Shown here piece after piece: positions 1-5,770 of a stretch of DNA of 6,932 nucleotides. The stretch comes from Bacillota bacterium (GTDB lineage Bacteria; Bacillota; Clostridia; Peptostreptococcales; Anaerovoracaceae), in assembly GCA_016280485.1 (NCBI GenBank), contig JAEEGU010000009.1:1-6932 (forward strand). The letters are read 5' to 3'. A program made the translations under genes and the position numbers. The stretch's first letter is position 1, and the number at the start of each line of letters is the position of its first letter. The notes under the pieces were generated by a model that made no database searches, had not been told where the DNA came from, and was given only the letters and a program-made list of their open reading frames with translations.

Positions 1-275
1 AGGCCTTCTCCTTCAACCCATACGCTTGTGAGCCCCAAGAGGCGGCAATAATGCCAAGTCATTGGAAAGTAGGTGATGTCCTTGTAGCTTAGCGGCGGAT
101 AGGTGGAATACTTGAAATTGACGGTTTCGTAGTCAAGCTCCCAGGTGTATGTCGGAACGGTTGCTTTTACGGTAGTTGCGGCATTTGCGCCGAATGAAGG
201 CAGCGGCGTAAGAGTAATCGTAAAGGTGACAAACATTGCTGTAAAAAGAGCCATAAATCGGTTTGCTTTATTCAT
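1..275 (-). CDS. Secreted stalk-motif protein, N-terminal part (runs off left edge)
   Basis: The first 91 codons are visible and the gene continues past the left edge. The ATG at 275 is preceded by AGGAGGGG (281-288), a strong ribosome binding site, and by a good promoter. The N-terminus is a classic signal peptide: a short basic start (MNKANR), a hydrophobic core at about residues 7-24, and a likely cleavage after SFGANA near residue 32. The mature start holds a motif around residues 58-86 (YPPLSYKDITYFPMTW, then CRLLGL and VW). From memory this resembles the YPL..YKDITYFPMTW motif of Bacillota 'stalk domain' proteins, extracytoplasmic proteins related to the N-terminal domain family named after copper amine oxidase. 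The protein is therefore probably exported and surface-associated or released. Its function cannot be told because the C-terminal part is missing. It is divergent from alaS and probably unrelated to it in function. Confidence 0.85.
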   Translation of the reverse strand, partial: MNKANRFMALFTAMFVTFTITLTPLPSFGANAATTVKATVPTYTWELDYETVNFKYSTYPPLSYKDITYFPMTWHYCRLLGLTSVWVEGEG

Positions 276-313
276 AATAACCCCTCCTAAAAGTGTAAAA
301 TACAAACAAAAAC

Positions 314-342
314 ATTATATCGCCAAAGATAACTAAAAACAA
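314..342 (-). promoter_or_regulatory. Sigma-A-type promoter of the secreted stalk-motif gene
   Basis: Read on the minus strand, TTGTTT (337-342) and TATAAT (314-319) are separated by exactly 17 bp. The expected transcript would start near 307, giving a leader of about 30 nt that contains the AGGAGGGG site. The -10 box is a perfect match and the -35 matches in its first three positions. Confidence 0.7.
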
Positions 343-385
343 CGATTATTTTGCGGAATTTTCGCTGTTCTTGAATAAAATTTTC

Positions 386-414
386 TTTATAAGATGTATA
401 AAATATGGTACAAT
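386..414 (+). promoter_or_regulatory. Probable alaS promoter (extended -10)
   Basis: TACAAT at 409-414 is preceded by TG at 406-407, giving the extended -10 form TATGGTACAAT common in Bacillota. The -35 region at the right distance is weak (TTTATA, 386-391, 17-bp spacer). Transcription would start near 421, leaving a leader of about 59 nt. Another reading, TTGAAT (371-376) with a downstream AT-rich -10, is possible. No T-box elements (AGGGTGG-type antiterminator sequence, specifier loop) are visible. Confidence 0.6.
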
Positions 415-438
415 ATTATGTGTTGTTTGACAGATATC

Positions 439-459
439 AATATTACAGACATTAATATT
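439..459. repeat. 7-bp dyad in the alaS leader
   Basis: AATATTA (439-445) and TAATATT (453-459) are perfect inverted repeats around the 7-nt loop CAGACAT. The element lies between the predicted transcription start and the alaS ribosome binding site (462-469). The same two arms, around a CAG loop, recur at the alaS stop codon. Function is unknown. AT-rich composition makes chance occurrence possible for a single copy. Confidence 0.45.
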
Positions 460-479
460 TCGGAAAGGATTTTTAATAA

Positions 480-3095
480 ATGGAGAAGTTAGGGTTAAAC
501 GAAATACGAGAAAGATTTTTGAGCTTTTTTGCGAGCAAGGATCACTATCGCAGGGGCAGCTTTTCGCTGATTCCTGAAAACGACAAGAGCTTGCTCATCA
601 TAAATTCGGGAATGGCACCGCTCAAGCCTTATTTTGCAGGCCTCGCGGAGCCGCCAAAGCACAGAATGACAACCTGCCAAAAGTGCATCCGTACAGGCGA
701 TATCGATAACGTAGGTATCACAAAGAGACATGGTACATTCTTTGAAATGCTCGGTAATTTCTCGTTCGGAGACTATTTCAAGGAGCAGTCGCTGACCTGG
801 GGCCTCGAGTTCATCACAAAGGTTATGGAAATGCCTTTTGATAAGATTTGGGCCACTGTTTACGAGGACGACGATGAGGCTGTAGAGATTTGGAAAAAGC
901 TCGGCATGCCGGAGGAAAGAATCGTCCGCCTCGGCAAAGACGACAACTTCTGGGAAATCGGTCTCGGTCCTTGCGGACCTTGCTCCGAAATCTATTTCGA
1001 TCGCGGTCCTGAGTTTGGCTGCGGCAAGCCTGACTGCAAGCCGGGCTGTGACTGCGACAGATACCTCGAGTTCTGGAACCACGTATTCACCCAGTTCTCA
1101 AAGGAAGAGGACGGCAGCTATTCGAACCTCGCTCATCCAAACATCGATACAGGTATGGGTCTTGAAAGGCTTGCATGCATCATGCAGGGCGTAGACTCCA
1201 TTTTCGATATAGACACAATCCGCCACATTCTCGACGCTGTTGTAGAGAAGGCAGGCGTAGAATACAAGGACGGCGACGGTCAGTTTGACGTTTCCATTCG
1301 TCTCATCACCGACCACATCCGTTCCGTAACCTTCATGATCTCCGACGGCATCGTTCCTAGCAACGAGGGCAGGGGCTACGTTCTCCGCAGACTCCTCCGT
1401 CGTGCGGCACGCCACGGCAGAATCCTCGGCATCGAGGGACCTTTCCTTGTTGGCATTTCCGACAAGGTAATCGAGGTTTCCGGCGGCGCTTATCCTGAGC
1501 TTGTCGAGAAAAAGGACTACATCCAGAAGATCATAGCAATCGAGGAAGAGAGATTCGCTTCCACAATCGATGCAGGTGAAGCCATTATCGGTGAATATGT
1601 GGAAGAGCTCAAGAAGTCCGGCAAGACAGTGCTCGACGGCGAGAAGGTGTTCAAGCTTTACGATACGTTCGGCTTCCCACTCGAGCTCACAGAAGAAATC
1701 CTTGCCGAAAACGGCTGCACTGCCGATGTTGACGGCTTCAACGCCAACATGAAGCAGCAGAAGGAGCAGGCAAGAGCTGCGCGTAAGAGCGACGACGAAG
1801 AGGGCTGGAAGGAAGCGACCGACGCAAAGGCGTTCGAGGGCACCACAGTCTTCACCGGCTACGAGACAACCGCTGATGAGGGCGAAATCACCGCTATTTT
1901 GAAGGATAGCGAGGTTAATGAAGCTATCGCGGGCGACACAGTTCGCATCGTGTGCGACAAGACTCCTTTCTATGCTGAAATGGGTGGTCAGGCAAGCGAT
2001 ATCGGCTTCATTTTCAACGATAATTTCAGAGCAGAGGTTTTGAACGTAACAAAGGTAAACAAGACCTATGTTCATAAGTGCGAGATTCAGGACGGCACCG
2101 TAAAGGTGGGCGACAAGGTAAAGCTTCTCGTATCCGATCCGAACCGTAACGCAACATGCGCAAACCATACGGCAACGCACATTCTACAGGCTGCACTTAA
2201 AGAGGTTCTCGGAAATCACGTACAGCAGGCGGGTTCATCCGTTACTGCCGACGGTCTCAGATTCGACTTCAACCACTTCCAGGCTGTTACAAAGGAAGAG
2301 CTCTTAAAGGTTGAACAGATAGTAAACGAAAAGATTCTGCAGTTCGAAAACGTTGAAACAAACGTAATGACGCAGGCTGATGCAATCGCAAGCGGCGCAA
2401 CCGCGCTCTTCGGTGAAAAGTACGGCGCGGAGGTAAGAGTTGTCTCCGTGGGCGACTTCTCAAAGGAGCTTTGCGGCGGTACTCACGTTAAGAACTCCGG
2501 TCAGATCGGCGCATTCAAGATTGTGTCTGAATCCGGCGTAGCTGCGGGCGTGCGCAGAATCGAAGCAATCACAGGCCTGGGCGTACTCAAGGCGCTTCAC
2601 GAGTCCGAAGAAATCATCGGCGAGGCTGCTACAGTGCTCAAGACTAACCCTTCGGGCGTTCTGAACAAGCTCATCGCAACCTCCGAAGAAATGAAGGCTG
2701 TTCGCAAGGAGCTCGAAGACCTCAAGAAGAAGGGCATGGGCGACGCACTCGGCGAAATGATGGCATCCGCAGAGGAAATCAAGGGCGTAAAGCTTGTTAC
2801 AAAGTCGTTCGAGGATGTAAATATCAACGATCTGCGCCAGCTCTCCGACGATGTAAAGGCACAGTACAAGGGCGTAATCCTGGTACTTGCGGCTATCGCG
2901 GGCGGCAAGGTAACCTTTATGGTATCCGTGACTGATGACCTTACAGAAAAGGGCTATCACGCAGGCAATATGATCAAGCAGATTGCAGCGGCTGCAGGTG
3001 GCGGTGGCGGCGGAAAGGCCGACATGGCACAGGCAGGAGCAAAGGATCCGTCAAAGGTTCCTGCGGCGTTCGAGGTTGCAAAGTCGCTGATCTAA
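480..3095 (+). CDS. alaS: Alanyl-tRNA synthetase
   Basis: This cytoplasmic class II aminoacyl-tRNA synthetase charges tRNA-Ala with alanine and hydrolyses mischarged Ser- or Gly-tRNA. The 871-residue length is normal for bacterial AlaRS. The catalytic core is at about residues 1-310: the GMAPLKPYF segment (44-52), RMTTCQKCIRTGDIDNVG (62-79), motif 1 region RHGTFFEMLGNFSFGDYF (83-100), GPCGPCSEIYFDRG (163-176), and motif 3 GRGYVLRRLLRRAARHGR (297-314). A cysteine-rich insertion (C181, C186, C190, C192) looks like a metal knuckle. The editing domain carries the zinc and active-site set H563, H567, C665 and H669 (HTATH and CGGTH). The C-Ala/DHHA1 end has the glycine run at 840-845 followed by KADMAQAG. 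The ATG at 480 has GGAAAGGA ten bases upstream. It is followed 116 bp later by ireB, the usual Bacillota order. The gene is intact with no missing key residue. Confidence 0.98.
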   Translation: MEKLGLNEIRERFLSFFASKDHYRRGSFSLIPENDKSLLIINSGMAPLKPYFAGLAEPPKHRMTTCQKCIRTGDIDNVGITKRHGTFFEMLGNFSFGDYFKEQSLTWGLEFITKVMEMPFDKIWATVYEDDDEAVEIWKKLGMPEERIVRLGKDDNFWEIGLGPCGPCSEIYFDRGPEFGCGKPDCKPGCDCDRYLEFWNHVFTQFSKEEDGSYSNLAHPNIDTGMGLERLACIMQGVDSIFDIDTIRHILDAVVEKAGVEYKDGDGQFDVSIRLITDHIRSVTFMISDGIVPSNEGRGYVLRRLLRRAARHGRILGIEGPFLVGISDKVIEVSGGAYPELVEKKDYIQKIIAIEEERFASTIDAGEAIIGEYVEELKKSGKTVLDGEKVFKLYDTFGFPLELTEEILAENGCTADVDGFNANMKQQKEQARAARKSDDEEGWKEATDAKAFEGTTVFTGYETTADEGEITAILKDSEVNEAIAGDTVRIVCDKTPFYAEMGGQASDIGFIFNDNFRAEVLNVTKVNKTYVHKCEIQDGTVKVGDKVKLLVSDPNRNATCANHTATHILQAALKEVLGNHVQQAGSSVTADGLRFDFNHFQAVTKEELLKVEQIVNEKILQFENVETNVMTQADAIASGATALFGEKYGAEVRVVSVGDFSKELCGGTHVKNSGQIGAFKIVSESGVAAGVRRIEAITGLGVLKALHESEEIIGEAATVLKTNPSGVLNKLIATSEEMKAVRKELEDLKKKGMGDALGEMMASAEEIKGVKLVTKSFEDVNINDLRQLSDDVKAQYKGVILVLAAIAGGKVTFMVSVTDDLTEKGYHAGNMIKQIAAAAGGGGGGKADMAQAGAKDPSKVPAAFEVAKSLI

Positions 3096-3114
3096 TATTA
3101 CAGTAATATTACAG
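3093..3114 (+). repeat. Tandem 11-bp duplication spanning the alaS stop
   Basis: TAATATTACAG occurs twice without a gap (3093-3103 and 3104-3114), and the first copy includes the alaS TAA stop. The duplication also creates a dyad, AATATTA-CAG-TAATATT (3094-3110). No T-run follows, so it is not an intrinsic terminator. The 10-mer AATATTACAG also occurs in the alaS leader at 439-448. Confidence 0.75.
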
Positions 3115-3127
3115 CATAACTTCCGTA

Positions 3128-3155
3128 TTGTTTTTTATCCTGTTTGTGATAGAAT
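3128..3155 (+). promoter_or_regulatory. Probable promoter upstream of ireB
   Basis: TTGTTT (3128-3133) and TAGAAT (3150-3155) are 16 bp apart, and TG at 3147-3148 gives an extended -10. Transcription would start near 3162, about 50 nt before the ireB start. No terminator is visible after alaS, so ireB may be transcribed both from this site and by read-through from alaS. Confidence 0.5.
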
Positions 3156-3211
3156 AATTATGTAGTTTGAATTTACTGATATTCAGACAAGGGGATGAAA
3201 GGAGAGTCATT

Positions 3212-3466
3212 ATGGATAACAGAAACACAATTATTTTCGGAACTGAAGGGGATGCGCTCACAAAGCAGAGTACAAAGGAAGTTCTGACAACTGTATATGA
3301 TGCTCTCGATGAAAAGGGGTACAATGCGATAGACCAGATGGTTGGATACATTCTTTCCGGTGATCCGTCGTATATCACAAGCAATAACAATGCGAGAAAC
3401 CTAATCAGACACATCGAGCGCGATGATTTGGTGGAGGAACTGTTAAGAACATTCCTTGACAAATAA
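3212..3466 (+). CDS. ireB: IreB family regulatory phosphoprotein (UPF0297/DUF965)
   Basis: This is an 84-residue cytoplasmic protein of the IreB/YrzL family. In Enterococcus, IreB is a substrate of the PASTA-type Ser/Thr kinase IreK and affects cell-wall stress and cephalosporin resistance. That role is transferred here by family membership only. The conserved core is clear: TVYDALDEKGYNAIDQMVGY (27-46), the LSGDPSYIT stretch (48-56), NNNARNLIRHIERDDLVEEL (58-77). Threonines near the N-terminus (T6, T11) could be phospho-acceptor sites, as in Enterococcus. The ATG at 3212 is chosen over upstream codons because AGGAGA sits at 3200-3205 and because family members begin just before the conserved F/GTE-like segment. 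The position between alaS and ruvX is the standard Bacillota arrangement. A strong terminator follows 10 bp after the stop. Confidence 0.95.
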   Translation: MDNRNTIIFGTEGDALTKQSTKEVLTTVYDALDEKGYNAIDQMVGYILSGDPSYITSNNNARNLIRHIERDDLVEELLRTFLDK

Positions 3467-3476
3467 GAAAAAATTA

Positions 3477-3505
3477 CGGCGGGTTATTAAGCCCGCCGCT
3501 TTTTT
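3477..3505 (+). terminator. Intrinsic terminator between ireB and ruvX
   Basis: The stem CGGCGGG (3477-3483) pairs perfectly with CCCGCCG (3492-3498) around an 8-nt loop and is followed by CTTTTTT (six T at 3500-3505). An A-run at 3468-3473 on the other side of the stem would also help termination on the minus strand, although no minus-strand gene lies nearby. Confidence 0.88.
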
Positions 3506-3563
3506 CAGCTTGTTAAAATGCACATTTTTCCTGCGCCGAGGGTTTTTGAAAAGGAGAAAAGAT

Positions 3564-4001
3564 TTGAGAAAGATAGGTTTGGATGTTGGTGACAAAACGA
3601 TAGGCGTTGCCGTGAGCGACGAGCTACTCATTGCCGCAAACGGAATTACTACGATAGAAAGGGTAGGGATTCGCAAGGATACTACCAAGGTAATGGATTA
3701 TATAAAGGAATATGACTGCGATACCGTAGTAATGGGATTACCATTAAAGCTTGATGGAACTGATTCACCGCAGACCGAAAAGGTGAGGGAGTTTAAGACG
3801 ATGCTCGAGAACAAGCTGCGCTCATCCGGTTTGGCACAAGTGGAAATTGTTTTCCAAGATGAAAGGCTGACTACGGTCCAGGCTGAAAGGGTACTTATTG
3901 AGGCTGACCTTTCCCGTAAGAAGCGTAAAGATGTCATAGACAAGCAGGCAGCAGTGTTAATTTTGCAGAGCTATCTCGATTCTTTGGCTTTTAAGAAGTA
4001 G
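3564..4001 (+). CDS. ruvX: RuvX/YqgF family RuvC-fold nuclease-like protein, TTG start
   Basis: This 145-residue protein belongs to the YqgF family (RNase H/RuvC fold), annotated as a putative Holliday junction resolvase and linked in E. coli to pre-16S rRNA 5' processing. Visible motifs are IGLDVGDKTIGVAVSD (4-19, first acidic residue D7), TVVMGLPLKLDGTDSPQ (54-70), DERLTTVQAERVLIEAD (99-115, acidic E100) and the C-terminal KDVIDKQAAVLILQSYLD (122-139, acidic D126). The TTG start is chosen because AAGGAG (3551-3556) lies seven bases upstream and because the family begins directly with a (M)RxxGLDxG segment. The frame stays open further upstream to an ATG at 3456, but that extension would overlap ireB and the terminator. 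A possible extended -10 (TG at 3511-3512, TAAAAT at 3514-3519) lacks a -35, so this gene may rely on read-through. Confidence 0.95.
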   Translation: MRKIGLDVGDKTIGVAVSDELLIAANGITTIERVGIRKDTTKVMDYIKEYDCDTVVMGLPLKLDGTDSPQTEKVREFKTMLENKLRSSGLAQVEIVFQDERLTTVQAERVLIEADLSRKKRKDVIDKQAAVLILQSYLDSLAFKK

Positions 4002-4024
4002 CTGAATTAGTCGTCAAAAATCGC

Positions 4025-4051
4025 AAATTCGTTGCCAAAAACCACGAATTT
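4025..4051. repeat. 8-bp inverted repeat upstream of the AEC permease gene
   Basis: AAATTCGT (4025-4032) and ACGAATTT (4044-4051) are perfect inverted repeats around an 11-nt loop. No T-run follows on the plus strand, so it is not a typical terminator for ruvX. It lies 26 bp before the permease start and could be an operator or an mRNA hairpin. A poor promoter match (TTGCCA 4032-4037, TGTTAA 4055-4060) overlaps it. Confidence 0.45.
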
Positions 4052-4077
4052 ATGTGTTAAGTGATTAAAAAATAGGT

Positions 4078-5022
4078 ATGTTTAGTAATTTTGTTATATC
4101 TTTTAATACAGTTTTCCCATTAGTGGTACTTTTGTGCCTCGGGGCATTTTTGCGCAAAAAAGGCATGTGCAACGAGGTAACGCAGAAGCAGGGAAATAAT
4201 ATTGTCTTCAAAGCTTTACTTCCGTGCCTGATTTTTAAGAACGTTTTTTACACAGATTTCAGTACGGATTTCGAGCCAAAGCTCGTAATCTTTTCTGTAG
4301 GTATAGTTTTCGTTCAGTATCTGCTCGCAACAGCCCTGGCACTTTCCATCGAAAAAAGACCAAAAACCCGCGGTGCCATCATCCATACCGTTTTCAGGAC
4401 AAACTCCCTGATATTCGGAATGGCCATTCTTATTAATATGTACGGTTCCGATGTTTTGGGATCTGCATCGATTTCACTTGCGGTAATTATTCCTATTGTA
4501 AATGTACTGGCAGTTTATACCCTTGAAAAATACAGGGGAGGGAAGGTTAGTGTATCCCGCGTATTAAAAGGCATAGCAAAGAATCCTATCATAGTCGCAA
4601 CTGTCGTGGCACTTGCCTTCAGAGGCGTCGGCATATCCGATTTTCCGGAGTTTGTTGATTTATCAATATCCGCAGTCGCAGCACTCACAACACCTATGGC
4701 GCTTTTATTCCTCGGAGCATCCGTGGAGCTTTCAAAAATCAAGCAAAACAGCCGTAACCTGATAATAGGGGTGAGCACCAGACTGGTATTTTTACCTGCA
4801 ATTATCGTTTCAATCGCAGTTCTGTTCGGATTCAGAGAAATAAGCCTGGCAACGATACTTACAATCTGCGGCGGCCCGACAGCTGTAACGTCATATACGA
4901 TGTCCGTGGCAATGGATTCCGATTCGGATCTGACCGGAGAAATGGTAACGTTCACAACAGTATTGTCATGCCTGACATTGTTCGGCTGGATATTCGCATT
5001 AAAGCAGCTAGGATTCCTATAA
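4078..5022 (+). CDS. AEC (auxin efflux carrier) family permease
   Basis: This 314-residue integral membrane protein has the length and layout of bacterial AEC transporters, two five-helix halves. Hydrophobic segments are at roughly residues 7-25, 41-57, 67-91, 103-121, 128-149, 168-182, 193-214, 227-250, 257-278 and 288-311. Family hallmarks are NNIVFKALLPCLIFKNVF (40-57), FRTNSLIFGMAI (106-117), PMALLFLGASVELSKI (206-221) and GGPTAVTSYTMSVAMDSDSD (265-284), followed by TFTTVLSCLTLFGW. Family members export or take up organic anions such as malate. The substrate here cannot be predicted because no metabolic gene is adjacent. The start matches the usual family N-terminus (short, then a helix beginning FVISFNTVFPL). 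The ribosome binding site is poor: only AGG at 4074-4076, almost touching the ATG. It follows ruvX by 76 bp on the same strand. Confidence 0.93.
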   Translation: MFSNFVISFNTVFPLVVLLCLGAFLRKKGMCNEVTQKQGNNIVFKALLPCLIFKNVFYTDFSTDFEPKLVIFSVGIVFVQYLLATALALSIEKRPKTRGAIIHTVFRTNSLIFGMAILINMYGSDVLGSASISLAVIIPIVNVLAVYTLEKYRGGKVSVSRVLKGIAKNPIIVATVVALAFRGVGISDFPEFVDLSISAVAALTTPMALLFLGASVELSKIKQNSRNLIIGVSTRLVFLPAIIVSIAVLFGFREISLATILTICGGPTAVTSYTMSVAMDSDSDLTGEMVTFTTVLSCLTLFGWIFALKQLGFL

Positions 5023-5025
5023 AAG

Positions 5026-5080
5026 TCTTAATAGAATCTTAATAAGTTTCTATTAGTATCTTATTAAATTATTATTAATA
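5026..5080. repeat. Degenerate 11-bp tandem array (five units)
   Basis: Starting four bases after the permease stop, five consecutive 11-mers align without gaps: TCTTAATAGAA, TCTTAATAAGT, TTCTATTAGTA, TCTTATTAAAT, TATTATTAATA. The better pairs share 8 or 9 of 11 positions. The period is close to one DNA turn. Several units can also pair with each other (TTAATAAG with CTTATTAA, TAATAGA with TCTATTA), so overlapping weak hairpins are possible. AT-richness inflates apparent similarity. Confidence 0.45.
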
Positions 5081-5085
5081 GAGGC

Positions 5086-5108
5086 AGGCTCCGAGAGGGG
5101 CTTCTTTT
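5086..5108 (+). terminator. Probable terminator of the AEC permease gene
   Basis: AGGCTCC (5086-5092) pairs with GGGGCTT (5097-5103) around a GAGA tetraloop. The seven pairs include two G-T wobbles. The tail is CTTTT (four T at 5105-5108). It is the only GC-rich hairpin after the permease gene. The short T-run makes it moderate rather than strong. Confidence 0.55.
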
Positions 5109-5251
5109 GATACGGACAACTATTCCTAAAATCATAATTTTCGGAAATGATATATATAAAAACGGCCAAAGCCTCCCGAACCTGCAATTTCAACCACTCT
5201 CGCAATATCAATCCTCCGGCCGTCATAATCATGTTCGCATTCGTTCTATTT

Positions 5252-5443
5252 ATGGTCTGTCAGCTCGGTTTGTTATCTCAGACCATGAATTATCTTTGAT
5301 CCTTTTCCTATTATATCGCGGCTTATGGTCTGAACAGTCATTTTATCTTTCCAGACCATGAATCTAAGCCCGTTTATTCTGATAACGTCTCCAGCGTCTT
5401 ATAATCTTATGGTCCGGGTGCCAGGTTTGTTATCTCAGACCAT
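5252..5443. repeat. Three copies of a 35-nt hairpin element with 19-nt loops
   Basis: Each unit is an 8-bp inverted repeat around exactly 19 nt. Unit 1 is ATGGTCTG 5252-5259 with CAGACCAT 5279-5286. Unit 2 is ATGGTCTG 5325-5332 with CAGACCAT 5352-5359. Unit 3 is ATGGTCCG 5409-5416 with CAGACCAT 5436-5443 and has one mismatch in the stem. Flanking T and A residues extend the stems by two or three pairs (TT before the left arm, RAA after the right arm). Loops of units 1 and 3 share their last 12 bases, GGTTTGTTATCT. The unit 2 loop is different but also contains TTATCT. Spacers between units are 38 and 49 nt and are not alike. The uneven spacing and paired arms rule out a CRISPR array. Family and function are unknown. 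Confidence 0.85.
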
Positions 5444-5695
5444 AAATCTGCTGATTCAGCTATCCGGAGCTGCGGTTTCGGTCGGAAAAACGGCAGAATT
5501 CGGGTTAAATTCGGCTAAAATGAGCATGTTTTGCGGGAGAATGTGCCGAAAACGTTGAAATTTCAATACTCACAGAAAACGAGGCTCTATTTTGCGTTTT
5601 AAGCGACTTTTTTTGGGTGGGTCGATAAATGTATCCTCCGATTTATAACAAAAATAGTATATAATCTTAAATTTGGGAAAAACGCGCATAGTCGA

Positions 5696-5719
5696 TTAAA
5701 AATCGGACCGATTATTTAA
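5696..5719. repeat. Operator-like dyad
   Basis: AATCGG (5701-5706) and CCGATT (5708-5713) are symmetric around one base. The symmetry extends outward with TTAAA (5696-5700) and TTTAA (5715-5719), with one extra A at 5714. The one-base centre suits a protein-binding site better than an RNA hairpin. It lies about 30 bp after an isolated TATAAT (5660-5665). No target gene is evident. Confidence 0.35.
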
Positions 5720-5770
5720 GCAAAACAACTACGAAAACAAGCACGGTCTATAATCCGGCCGTGTTAGCAC

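Larger units (their letters stand above)
5109..5770. other. Gene-free stretch
   Basis: I find no convincing gene here. The two open plus-strand frames (about 5107-5361 and 5358-5558) have no recognisable domain, lack ribosome binding sites, and run through hairpin repeats. Contents seen: the three-copy hairpin element (5252-5443), a 12-bp palindrome TTGAAATTTCAA (5555-5566), a seven-T run (5608-5614) without a clear stem, an isolated TATAAT on the plus strand (5660-5665) without a -35, and an operator-like dyad (5696-5719). An untranslated RNA is possible but not supported by any recognised family. Confidence 0.6.

Noticed and set aside
145..336. 63-codon plus-strand open frame
   Set aside because: It lies antisense over the signal-peptide gene and its promoter, has no ribosome binding site and no recognisable domain.
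276..479. T-box or other riboswitch before alaS
   Set aside because: No T-box sequence, specifier hairpin or terminator/antiterminator pair is visible, and the predicted leader is too short.
495..2960. Several long open frames antisense or out of frame within alaS
   Set aside because: They are shadows of the alaS codon pattern: cysteine- and leucine-rich translations without domains or ribosome binding sites, while alaS itself is fully conserved.
3456..3563. N-terminal extension of ruvX to the ATG at 3456
   Set aside because: It would overlap the end of ireB and translate through the terminator stem; the good ribosome binding site and family N-terminus support TTG at 3564.
5162..5223. ACGGCC...GGCCGT inverted repeat
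   Set aside because: Six-base arms 50 nt apart with a self-palindromic core; expected by chance.
5251..5446. CRISPR array
   Set aside because: The recurring motifs are paired inverted arms 19 nt apart with unequal intervals (73 and 84 nt between units), not uniform direct repeats with uniform spacers; no cas gene is present.
5107..5558. Two plus-strand open frames (84 and 66 codons) as possible small genes
   Set aside because: No ribosome binding sites, no recognisable domains, one begins at TTG inside the terminator tail, and both run through the hairpin repeats.
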